In this document: positions 39,583-47,794 of the stretch, piece by piece
Position numbering within the stretch: position 1 is the first letter of the stretch
Layout: every line of letters starts with the position of its first letter
Assembly (NCBI GenBank): GCA_963748075.1
Contig: CAVVHQ010000029.1
Location: 124,001 to 188,000 of the forward strand
DNA length: 64,000 bases
Reading direction: 5' to 3'
Source of the DNA: VRUE01 sp963748075
Lineage (GTDB): Bacteria; Actinomycetota; Thermoleophilia; Solirubrobacterales; 70-9
Translations under genes and position numbers: made by a program
The notes under the pieces: model-generated
The model's database searches: none
Told to the model about the DNA's origin: nothing
Seen by the model: only the letters and a program-made list of their open reading frames with translations

Positions 39583-41732
39583 GGACGCTGCTGGTCGACA
39601 ACCACGACTCCTACACCTACAACGTCTTCCACCTGCTGGCCGGCGTCAGCGGCGAAGAGCCGATCGTGGTCGACAACGACGCCGTCTCCTGGCGGGCGCT
39701 GGAACGCTGGGACTTCGACGCGATCGTCCTCTCCCCCGGCCCCGGCACGCCGCAGCGCTGGCACGACTTCTGCGTCTGCGACGACATCCTCCGCTACAGC
39801 GAGATCCCGGTGCTCGGCATCTGCCTCGGCCACCAGGGGCTCGGCCACCTGCTCGAGGGCAAGGTCAGCAGCGCGCCGGAGGCGATGCACGGCCGGCTCA
39901 GCCGCATCCGCCACGAGCAGCGCGGCCTGTTCGAGGGGATCCCGCAGGACTTCCCGGTGGTCCGCTACCACTCGCTGCAAATCACCGACATGGGGGCGGA
40001 TGGCCACATCACCGCGCGGGCCGACGACGGCGTGGTGATGGGGATCGAACACCTGCGGCGGCCGCTGTGGGGCGTCCAGTTCCACCCGGAGTCGATCGCG
40101 ACCGAGCACGGGGCGCCCCTGATCGAGAACTTCTACGCGCTGGCGCGGCAGCGCAAGAGCGCGCGGCGCGGCGCGCGACGGCCGCGGCAGGCGCCGCAGC
40201 GCCGCTCACAGGTGACCCGCTCGCTGGCCAGCGGGATGCAGATGCGCAGCCGCTCGCTGCCCGGCGAGCCCTCGACCGAGGCGCTGTTCGAACGACTCTT
40301 CGGCGATTGCGAGCACGCCTTCTGGCTCGACAGCGCCGACGCGCCGACCCGGCTCGCCCAGCGCTCCTACCTCGGCACCAGCGCCGGGGCCGAGCGCTGC
40401 GTGGTCGAATACGAGGTCGACTCCGGCCTCGCGCAGGTGCACCGCGCCGACGGCAGCGGCACCGAGCGCGGCTCGATCTTCGAGCTGCTCGACCGCGAAG
40501 TCGCCACCCACGCGATCGAGCCGCCCGCCAACCTGCCGCCCGGCCTGCTCGGCGGCTTCGTCGGCTGCCTGGGCTACGAGCTGAAGGCCGACTGCGGCTC
40601 GCCGAACGTGCACCGATCCGACCTTCCCGACGCAGTGATGATGCTCGCCAACCGCCTCGTCGCCGTCGACCACGTGCGTCACCGGACGCATCTGGTCGCG
40701 CTCTGCCGCGGCGAGGAGGCGGATGCCGAGCGCTGGCTGGACGACGCCGAGGCGGCGGTGGCAGAGGCCCTGGCCTCACCGCCCGCCTCGGCGTCCCAGC
40801 CCGCTCCGCCGGACGGCCAGCCGCTCGAGGCCCACGTCAGCTTCCGGGTCGGCCGCGGCCGCGAGCAGTACCTGGCCGACATCGCCCGCAGCCAGGCCGA
40901 ACTGGCGGCCGGCGAGTCATACGAGGTCTGCCTCACCGACCAGATCTCCACCGACGCCAGCCCCGACCCCTTCCACCTCTACAAGATCCTGCGGCGCAGC
41001 AACCCGGCGCCATTCGCCGCCTACCTGAAGCTCGGCGAGGCGGCGATCGTCAGCTCCTCGCCGGAGCGCTTCCTCTCGGTCGACCGCGACCGCCGGGTCG
41101 AGGCGCGTCCGATCAAGGGGACCAGCCCGCGCTCCTCCGACCCGGAGCGCGACGCGGCGCTGCGCGACGAGCTGACCGACGACGAAAAGACCTACGCCGA
41201 GCACCTGATGATCGTCGACCTGCTGCGCAACGACCTGGGGCGGGTCTGCGAGGTCGGCAGCGTCGGCGTCCCCGAGCTGATGGTCGTCGAGGACTACGCG
41301 ACCGTGCACCAGCTGATCTCCACGGTCAGCGGGGTGCTGGCCGAGGATCGCACCGCGCCCGAATGCGCCCGCGCCTGCTTCCCGGGCGGCTCGATGACCG
41401 GAGCGCCGAAGCTGCGCACGATGGAGATCATCGACGACCTCGAGGCCGAGGCGCGCGGCGTGTACTCGGGAGCGATCGGCTGGTTCGGGGTCGACGGCAG
41501 CATGGACCTCAGCATCGTGATCCGGACGATCGTGATGCGTCCCGGCCGCACGACGATCGGCGCCGGCGGGGCGATCGTCATGCAGTCCGACCCGGCGGAC
41601 GAGTTCGACGAGCTGCTGCTCAAGGCGCGAGCGCCGATGGCGGCGATCGCCCAGGCGGCGACCGGCAGCGCCTCGCCCGACGCGTGGTCGGTGAAGCCCG
41701 AGCCGCACGCGGAGGCGCTCGCGGCGCTATGA
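39579..41732 (+). CDS. Fused aminodeoxychorismate synthase (PabA-PabB/PapA type)
   Basis: A 717-residue fusion. Residues 1-190 are a class I glutamine amidotransferase: Cys82 in LGICLGHQ, His169 and Glu171 in GVQFHPES. Residues 220-700 are a chorismate-binding amination domain. The catalytic Lys513 lies in RPIKGTSPR. This PIKGT form is that of PabB-type enzymes, which add ammonia at C4 through a Lys adduct; anthranilate synthases have Ala there. The product should be 4-amino-4-deoxychorismate. Fused forms are typical of secondary metabolism (chloramphenicol, pristinamycin, candicidin). It overlaps the upstream synthetase-like gene by 4 bp. Confidence 0.9.
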   Translation: MRTLLVDNHDSYTYNVFHLLAGVSGEEPIVVDNDAVSWRALERWDFDAIVLSPGPGTPQRWHDFCVCDDILRYSEIPVLGICLGHQGLGHLLEGKVSSAPEAMHGRLSRIRHEQRGLFEGIPQDFPVVRYHSLQITDMGADGHITARADDGVVMGIEHLRRPLWGVQFHPESIATEHGAPLIENFYALARQRKSARRGARRPRQAPQRRSQVTRSLASGMQMRSRSLPGEPSTEALFERLFGDCEHAFWLDSADAPTRLAQRSYLGTSAGAERCVVEYEVDSGLAQVHRADGSGTERGSIFELLDREVATHAIEPPANLPPGLLGGFVGCLGYELKADCGSPNVHRSDLPDAVMMLANRLVAVDHVRHRTHLVALCRGEEADAERWLDDAEAAVAEALASPPASASQPAPPDGQPLEAHVSFRVGRGREQYLADIARSQAELAAGESYEVCLTDQISTDASPDPFHLYKILRRSNPAPFAAYLKLGEAAIVSSSPERFLSVDRDRRVEARPIKGTSPRSSDPERDAALRDELTDDEKTYAEHLMIVDLLRNDLGRVCEVGSVGVPELMVVEDYATVHQLISTVSGVLAEDRTAPECARACFPGGSMTGAPKLRTMEIIDDLEAEARGVYSGAIGWFGVDGSMDLSIVIRTIVMRPGRTTIGAGGAIVMQSDPADEFDELLLKARAPMAAIAQAATGSASPDAWSVKPEPHAEALAAL

Positions 41733-41796
41733 GCGCGGTAGCGACCGAGCGTGCATGTCTGATTCTTCGCGAGGGAGCGAAGCGCGAGGACTTGCG

Positions 41797-42312
41797 ATGA
41801 GCGAGCCGGGCCGGATCGCACCCGACGCGCCGCCCTCGACGGGGGCGGCGCCGATCGCCTCCGTACGCGCCGCGGGGGCCGAAGACGCCGCCGCGGTGGC
41901 GAGCGCGATCGAGGCGCTGCTGGTCGAGCTGGGCGGCGAGCGGCCCTCGACGGTTGAGATGGAGGCGGCGGTGCGGAAGCTGATCGGCGACCCCGCGGCG
42001 GGGGGGCTGCTGGTCGCCGAGGCCGGGGGCGAGATCGTCGGGGTGCTGGCGGCGAGCTGGCAGTACGCGGTCCACGTCCCCGGCCACTACGGGACGATCC
42101 AGGACCTCTGGGTGCACCCCGACTGGCGCAGCCGCTCGGTCGGCAGTGAGCTGATCCTCGCCCTGGTCCGCGAGGCGGAGGAGCGCGGGGTGCGGCGGCT
42201 CGAGGTCGGCCTGCCCCAGCAGAGCTTCGCCCGGATCGGCGCCACCGAAAACTTCTACCGGGAAAACGGCTTCACGGCTCTCGGCCCGAGAATGCGGCGG
42301 CCGTTGTCATGA
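41797..42312 (+). CDS. GNAT-family N-acetyltransferase
   Basis: A 171-residue acetyl-CoA-dependent transferase. The GNAT core shows LLVAEAGGEIVGVLAASWQY, TIQDLWVHPDWRSRSVGSEL (acetyl-CoA pyrophosphate loop) and ENFYRENGFTALGPRM. Start ATG 41797 has GAGGA 7 nt upstream; an ATG at 41755 is possible but lacks a good ribosome-binding site. It overlaps the amidohydrolase gene by 4 bp (ATGA). Likely to acetylate an amine intermediate of the pathway; the exact acceptor is unknown. Confidence 0.83.
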   Translation: MSEPGRIAPDAPPSTGAAPIASVRAAGAEDAAAVASAIEALLVELGGERPSTVEMEAAVRKLIGDPAAGGLLVAEAGGEIVGVLAASWQYAVHVPGHYGTIQDLWVHPDWRSRSVGSELILALVREAEERGVRRLEVGLPQQSFARIGATENFYRENGFTALGPRMRRPLS

Positions 42313-43274
42313 GAGAGCTGCTGATGGTCGAGCAGCGGCGCGGGCGGCGCGACACTGCGCCCTGGATCCTCGAAGGCGGGCGGCGGCGACCCGGGATGGA
42401 CGACCACCGCCGCGTCGCCGCGCTGCGCAGCGGGCTGACCTGCCACTCGGGCGTGCGGGCCGCCCCCGCCGACGCCGCCGGCGAGGCGGTCGAATCGACG
42501 CTCGGCCGGCTGCACGAGCCAAGCTACCTGGAGGCGCTCGAGGGGATCCGCTCCGACGAGCCGGTGGTGATGCCGCACCTCGCGGCGCCCGGCCTGCCGC
42601 CCGACATCCCGGTCTGCGCCGGGCTGGTCGCGGCCGCCCGCGAGGGGGTGCGGACGGCGATCAGCGCCGCGGCGCGGATCAACGGCGGGGCGCGCTTCGC
42701 CTACGCGCTCAGCCGGCCGCCGGGCCACCACGCCGGGCCGGGCTGGTTCGCCGGCTACTGCTACCTGAACAACGCCGCCGCGGCGACGCTGACCCTCTGC
42801 GAGGGCGGGCTGAAGCCGGTCGGCATCCTCGACCTCGACCTGCACTACCCGAACGGCACCGCGGCGATCGTCGCCTCGATGGAGGACGCGAGGCTGCACT
42901 CGCTGCACGCCCACCCGGTCACCAACGTCGCCGGCCAGACGGTGAGGCCGGGCAGCGAGCGCGAACGGGTGGTCGAGTTCAGCGGCTGCCCGGACGTGGA
43001 GACCTACCTGGACGCGGTGGGCGCCTCGATCGAGGCGCTGGGGCGCTCCTGCGCGGCGCTCGTCGTCTCGCTCGGCTACGACACGGTGAAGGGGGACCCG
43101 CACGGCAACTGGAGCTTTCCGCCGACGATCTTCGCCCAGATCGGCCGTCTGCTCGCCGCTTCCGGGCTGCCGGTCTGCGTGATCCAGGAGGGCGGCTACG
43201 CGCTGCACGCGCTCGCCGCCTGCGGCTACGCCTTCGCGGCGGGCCTGCTCGAGGAGGCCGTGGTGCCGGCATGA
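42309..43274 (+). CDS. HDAC-like / acetylpolyamine amidohydrolase-type deacetylase
   Basis: A 321-residue zinc amidohydrolase of the arginase/histone-deacetylase fold. The catalytic His pair is in RPPGHHAGP, the zinc ligands Asp and His in DLDLHYPNGTA, a third Asp in VSLGYDTVKGDP, and the transition-state Tyr in QEGGYAL. HDACs usually read D-x-D-V-H-H-G-N-G, so the second His is a Tyr here. Coupled to the GNAT gene, it could remove the acetyl group later, a protect/deprotect scheme; that is inference. It also overlaps the next gene by 4 bp. Confidence 0.87.
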   Translation: MRELLMVEQRRGRRDTAPWILEGGRRRPGMDDHRRVAALRSGLTCHSGVRAAPADAAGEAVESTLGRLHEPSYLEALEGIRSDEPVVMPHLAAPGLPPDIPVCAGLVAAAREGVRTAISAAARINGGARFAYALSRPPGHHAGPGWFAGYCYLNNAAAATLTLCEGGLKPVGILDLDLHYPNGTAAIVASMEDARLHSLHAHPVTNVAGQTVRPGSERERVVEFSGCPDVETYLDAVGASIEALGRSCAALVVSLGYDTVKGDPHGNWSFPPTIFAQIGRLLAASGLPVCVIQEGGYALHALAACGYAFAAGLLEEAVVPA

Positions 43275-43567
43275 GTGAGGGCCTCGACACCCACCGGCGA
43301 CGCCTCGACCGGCTCGACGACGAGATCGCCCGCCTGCTCGGCGAGCGCTTCGAGGTCTGCCGCGAGATCGCCCGCGTCAAGCTGGCCGAGGGGATCCCGA
43401 TGATGCAGCCGCAGCGGGTCGACGCGGTGCGGGCACGCTACCTGGCCCGCGGCGCCGAGGCCGGACTGCCGGCCGAGTTCAGCGCCGATCTGTTCGAGCT
43501 GCTGATCGCCGCCACCTGCAAGGCGGAGGACGAGTTGATGGCCGAGCCGGACGGGAGGCGGGGATGA
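43271..43567 (+). CDS. Chorismate-mutase-like protein (PapB type)
   Basis: A 98-residue AroQ-fold helical mutase. The helix-1 Arg region (RRRLDRLDDEIARLL), RFEVCREIARVK and a C-terminal LFELLIAATCKAEDEL align with E. coli chorismate mutase. The two acidic residues that contact the C4 hydroxyl there (Asp48, Glu52) correspond to Gln and Val in MMQPQRVDAVR. Next to a PabB-type synthase this fits a mutase acting on 4-amino-4-deoxychorismate to give 4-amino-4-deoxyprephenate. An ordinary chorismate mutase or pyruvate lyase cannot be excluded. Overlaps both neighbours by 4 bp. Confidence 0.83.
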   Translation: MSEGLDTHRRRLDRLDDEIARLLGERFEVCREIARVKLAEGIPMMQPQRVDAVRARYLARGAEAGLPAEFSADLFELLIAATCKAEDELMAEPDGRRG

Positions 43568-44907
43568 GCGCGCCGGCGCTTCCTCCCGGGCCCCGGATGC
43601 CCAGCGCCATTCAGGCGATCGGCTGGGCGAAGCGCCCCTTCCCCTTCATGAGGCGCTGCCGCGAGCGCTACGGGGACATCTTCACGATGCGCATCCTGCA
43701 CTCCGGAACCTGGGTCTTCCTCTGCGACCCCGGCCACGTGAAACAAGTCTTCACCGCGCCCGCGGCGAGCCTCGGCGTCGCCCTGGCGAACCCGCTGCTG
43801 CTGCCGGTGCTGGGCGCGCGCTCGCTGATGCTGCTCGAGGAGCCCGACCACATGACCCGCCGCAAGCTGATGCTGCCGCCGTTCCACCGCGAGCGAATGG
43901 ACGGCGACACCGAGATGATGGCCGAGGTGACGCGTGGCGCGGTGGGGCGCTGGCCGATCGGCGAGCCGTTCGAGCTGTGGCCGCGGATGCAGGCGATCAC
44001 CCAGGAGGTGATCATGCGCACCGTCTTCGGCCCCGACGACCCGGGCCGGCTGGCGCGCATCCGCGCGGCGCTGACGCGGCTCACCGAGGCGCTCAACAAC
44101 CCGCAGCGCCTCAGCAGGCTGGCGGCGCTCGGGCCGCGCTGGATCGCCCGCAGCCGCGGCTTCCGCGAGGCGATGGAGCCGGTCGAGGAAGTACTGCTCG
44201 AGGAGGTCGACAGACGCCGCCGCGAGGGCGCGGACGGGCGCAGCGGCATCGTCTCGATGCTGCTTGAGGCCCGCCACGAGGACGGCTCGCCGCTGAGCGA
44301 GAAGGAGCTGCGCGACGAACTGATGACGCTGCTGTCCGACGGGCCGACGTCCTCCTCGCTGGCCTGGGTCTTCGAGCGGCTGCTGCGCCATCCCGAGAAG
44401 CTGGCGCGCCTGCGGGAGGAGATCGACGCCGGCCAGGGCGGCGAGTACATGGACGCGGTGGTGCAGGAGACGCTGCGGCTCTGCCCGCCGGTCCCGGTCG
44501 TCGCCCGGCGCCTGCTCGAGCCGATGGAACTGGGCGGCTACGCGCTGCCCGTGGGCGCCACGGTCGCCCCCTGCGTCTACCTGATCCACCGCGACGAGCG
44601 CTTCTACCCCCGTCCGCGCAGCTTCGTCCCCGAGCGCTTCCTCGAGCGCCCGCCGGGCACCTACACCTGGATCCCGTTCGGCGGCGGCGTGCGGCGCTGC
44701 CTGGCGGCGAGCTACGCCGAACTGGAGATGAAGCGGGTGCTGCGCACGGTGCTCACCGAGGTGGAGCTGCAGCCGGTCGGCGGTGGCTCCGAGCGGGCGA
44801 CGCGCAGCGCGATCGCCTTCAGTCCCGACAAGCGGACGCGCGTGGTGGCCGAGCCGCGGACGCGCGTCGAGGAGGAGCGATGGACTCGCGAACCGATCTA
44901 CTCGTAG
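43564..44907 (+). CDS. Cytochrome P450
   Basis: A 447-residue soluble P450. The haem-thiolate Cys379 lies in FGGGVRRCLAAS, the Glu-x-x-Arg in QETLRLCPP, and the PxRF-type motif in SFVPERFLERP. The I-helix reads LLSDGPTSSSLAW where most P450s have AGxE/DT: two residues shorter and without the acidic residue that shuttles protons. The enzyme may use a substrate-supplied acid or unusual chemistry. No ferredoxin or reductase gene is adjacent. It overlaps the mutase gene by 4 bp and the monooxygenase start by 28 bp. Confidence 0.92.
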   Translation: MSAPALPPGPRMPSAIQAIGWAKRPFPFMRRCRERYGDIFTMRILHSGTWVFLCDPGHVKQVFTAPAASLGVALANPLLLPVLGARSLMLLEEPDHMTRRKLMLPPFHRERMDGDTEMMAEVTRGAVGRWPIGEPFELWPRMQAITQEVIMRTVFGPDDPGRLARIRAALTRLTEALNNPQRLSRLAALGPRWIARSRGFREAMEPVEEVLLEEVDRRRREGADGRSGIVSMLLEARHEDGSPLSEKELRDELMTLLSDGPTSSSLAWVFERLLRHPEKLARLREEIDAGQGGEYMDAVVQETLRLCPPVPVVARRLLEPMELGGYALPVGATVAPCVYLIHRDERFYPRPRSFVPERFLERPPGTYTWIPFGGGVRRCLAASYAELEMKRVLRTVLTEVELQPVGGGSERATRSAIAFSPDKRTRVVAEPRTRVEEERWTREPIYS

Positions 44908-46211
44908 TCGGCGCCGGCGCCAAGGCGGCCGGGATCGCCGCCAAGGTGCACGCGATCAACAGCCTCGGGCTGGGCCCGATCTCGCTGACGATCGTCGAGG
45001 GGAGCGCAGTCGCCGCCTCCTGGCTGGGCCGCAACGGGATGACCACCGGCGAAGAGCCGCTGGCGGTGACGCCGATCAAGGACATCGGCTTCCCCTACCG
45101 CAGCTTCGACGACTTCGGCGAGCATGGCGAGGCGGTCGACGAGGCGGTGATGGGGTTCTCCTGGCAGCGCTACATGGTCGGCAGGCGGCGCTACGCGCGT
45201 TGGGTCGACGCCGGCTCGCCGGCGGTCCGCCACCGCGACTACGGCGAATATCTGACCTGGGTGCTCGAGCGGGCGAGGGCCGGCATCACCCACGTGCACG
45301 GCCGGGTCGCCCAGGTCTCGTTCGACGAGGCCGGCGAGCGCTGGACGGTCGAGGTCGAGGAGCCCGAGCGGCGCTCGCGGCACAGCGCCGGCGGCGCTGG
45401 TCCTCACCGGCCCCGGCATCCACCGCGCCTTCCCACACGAGCTGGGGGTCGAATCGCGGGTCTTCCACTGCGACAGCAAGCGGGAGGATTTCGCCTGCGT
45501 GCCCGAGGACCGCGAGTGCGACGTCGCCGTGGTCGGCGGCGGCGAGAGCGCGCTCAGCTGCGTGATGTTCCTGCGCGGCTTCCGGCCGCGGGCGCGGTGC
45601 ACGATCTACACGCCGATGCTGCCGCTGAGCCGCGGCGAGAGCTTCCTCGAGAACCGCGTCTTCTCCGACCCCGACGCGGTCGAATGGACGGCGCTCGACG
45701 AGCAGACGCGGCGCGATTTCGTCAAGCACTCCGACCGCGGCGTCTTCGACCCGCCAAGCCTGGCGGCGATCGCCTACGACGACCGCACCCGCTTCGTCAC
45801 CGGCCGGGTCACCGACGTCGACGCGGCGGCGGAACGGCGACGCGGGTGCGGCTGGTCCACCACTCGCCGTCGGGCGTCCGGCACCCCGAGCACGACTACG
45901 TCGTCAACTCCACCGGCTTCGACCTGCTGGCGCAGATGCGCACCCTGTTCCCCGACCGGGTCAGGAACGAGATCGAGAGGCGGGTCGGAAAGCTGTGGGA
46001 CACGCCGTCCGGCGCGGAGGTGCCGATCGGGCGCAACCTCGAGCTGCGCGGGTTGGAGCCCCGGCTGCACATACCGGGGCTGGCGGGCCTCAGCCAGGGC
46101 CCCGGGTTCGCCAACCTCGGCGCCCTCGGCCTGCTCTCCAACCGGGTGCTGCAGCCGCTGCTGGCCAACCGGGAACGTTCTTCGCAGTTAGCGAGTTCCA
46201 GTAACAGTTGA
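44880..46211 (+). pseudogene. SidA/IucD/PvdA-type N-hydroxylating flavin monooxygenase, two frame breaks
   Basis: About 443 residues when joined. FAD-binding LLVVGAGAKAAGIAAKVHAI, substrate/FAD loop EPLAVTPIKDIGFPYRSFDD, NADPH-binding VAVVGGGESALSCVMFLRGF, and the C-terminal VNSTGFDLLAQM followed by GLSQGPGFANLGALGLLSNR are typical of ornithine/lysine/amine N-hydroxylases. The frame changes near 45390 and returns near 45835, so about 440 bp are in another frame with full conservation. These look like two compensating indels or sequencing errors. Start ATG 44880 has GAGGAGG upstream. It would oxidise an amine, plausibly one introduced by the PabA-PabB-type enzyme. Confidence 0.82.
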
Positions 46212-46243
46212 CGCAACCTGACCGATCGAATAGGGAGGCGAAA

Positions 46244-47779
46244 ATGGCAGGGAGAACCGCTTGGATCGTCGTCGTGGGGGTCGCGCTGTCGGTCGTGGCG
46301 AGCGGCGTCCTGCTGAGCGCCTGCGGGGGGTCCTCGTCCAGCGACGTCAGCTTCATCGGCGACGCCTATCCCAACATCGACCCGGTCAACACCCGTCACA
46401 GCAGCGGGCCGATCGACAGCAAGAACGTCTCCCAGCTCGAAGTCGCCTGGACGCTGCCGCTGGAAGCGAAAAGCACCTACGGCAGCTACTCCTCCGCCCC
46501 GGTCGTTGCCAAGGGGGTCGTCTACTCCCAGGACCTCGAATCGAACGTGCAGGCGATCGACCTGGAGAGCGGCGACGTACTGTGGGAGAGGAAGTACGAA
46601 GAAGCCGACCAGGGGCCGAACGGGGTCGTGGTCGCCGGCGGGCGCGTCTACGGGGCGACGGCGAAGGCGGCGTTCGCGCTCGACCAGGAAACGGGCGACG
46701 AGCTCTGGTCGATGCCGCTGGCGCGCAACGAACACGAGGGCATCGACATGTCCCCCGGCTACTACAAGGGGATCGTCTACGTCTCTACCGTGCCCGGCAC
46801 CGCAACCGAGTTCTACGAAGGGGAAGGGGTCGGCAAGCTCTGGGCGCTCGACGCCAAGACGGGTAAGAAACTGTGGCACTTCGACACCGTCCCGGAGAAT
46901 CTCTGGTCGAAGGAACACACGACGATCAACTCCGGCGGCGGCCTCTGGTACCCGCCCGCCTTCGACGGCAAGGGCTCGATGTACTTCGGGGTGGGCAACG
47001 CGGGGCCGTTCCCGGGAACCGTCAAATACCCGTGGGGCTCGAGCCGGCCCGGCCCGAACCTCTACACCAACTCGATCGTCAAGATGGACGCGAAGAGCGG
47101 CAAGCTGGACTGGTACTACCAGCTCACCCCGCACGACCTCTACGACTGGGACCTGCAGGGGCCGCCGATCCTCAGCAGGTCGGGCGGCAGAGAGCTGCTG
47201 CTTGCCGCGGGCAAGTCGGGCATCGTGATCGCCCTCGACCCCGACAGCGGCAAGCTCGTCTGGAAGCGCCCGGTCGGCAACCACAACGGCCACGACGACG
47301 ACGGGCTCGACGCGATGCGCGGCGAATACTCGAAGCTGAAGACGCCGATGACCGTCGCGCCCGGCACCCTCGGCGGCGTGATCGCGCCGATCTCGACCGA
47401 CGGTGCGAGCGTCTTCGCCCCGGTCGTCAACCACCCGGTGACGATCTCCTCGCCGTCGGAAATCCAAGAATCGAGTCCGCTGACCGGCGAACTGGTCGCG
47501 CTCAGCGCCGCGACCGGTGCGGTCAAGTGGAAGCACGAATTCGGCGCGGCGGCCTTCGGCGCGACCAGCTCGGTCAACGACCTCGTCTTCACCACCACCT
47601 ATGACGGCAGGGTCTACGCGTTCGACGCGAAGAGCGGCCGGCTCGCCTGGCAGGAAACGCTGCCGGCCGGCACCAACACCGGCGTCACCGTCGCCGGCGA
47701 CACGGTGCTCGTGCCCGCGGGGGTCGCGGCGGCCGAAGGGCAGACGCCCGAAATCGTCGCCTTCCGACTGGGCGGCTAA
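46244..47779 (+). CDS. Quinoprotein-like beta-propeller lipoprotein
   Basis: A 511-residue lipoprotein with lipobox LLSAC (lipidated Cys about 27). The body is an eight-bladed PQQ-type propeller with repeated units such as VYSQDLESNVQAIDLESGDV-LWERKY, ALDAKTGKKLWHF, ALDPDSGKLVWKRPVG and AFDAKSGRLAWQETLP, plus YYQLTPHDLYDWDLQGPPIL, which resembles alcohol dehydrogenase quinoproteins. Whether it binds PQQ and oxidises an alcohol or only has the fold is open. ATG 46244 has AGGGAGG upstream. It follows the monooxygenase gene by 32 bp but may be transcribed separately. Confidence 0.85.
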   Translation: MAGRTAWIVVVGVALSVVASGVLLSACGGSSSSDVSFIGDAYPNIDPVNTRHSSGPIDSKNVSQLEVAWTLPLEAKSTYGSYSSAPVVAKGVVYSQDLESNVQAIDLESGDVLWERKYEEADQGPNGVVVAGGRVYGATAKAAFALDQETGDELWSMPLARNEHEGIDMSPGYYKGIVYVSTVPGTATEFYEGEGVGKLWALDAKTGKKLWHFDTVPENLWSKEHTTINSGGGLWYPPAFDGKGSMYFGVGNAGPFPGTVKYPWGSSRPGPNLYTNSIVKMDAKSGKLDWYYQLTPHDLYDWDLQGPPILSRSGGRELLLAAGKSGIVIALDPDSGKLVWKRPVGNHNGHDDDGLDAMRGEYSKLKTPMTVAPGTLGGVIAPISTDGASVFAPVVNHPVTISSPSEIQESSPLTGELVALSAATGAVKWKHEFGAAAFGATSSVNDLVFTTTYDGRVYAFDAKSGRLAWQETLPAGTNTGVTVAGDTVLVPAGVAAAEGQTPEIVAFRLGG

Positions 47780-47794
47780 CGCGCGCGAGGCCGG

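Noticed and set aside
39579..41732. Anthranilate synthase or ADIC synthase (PhzE type) instead of ADC synthase
   Set aside because: The catalytic segment is PIKGT with Lys, the PabB form; TrpE-type enzymes have PIAGT.
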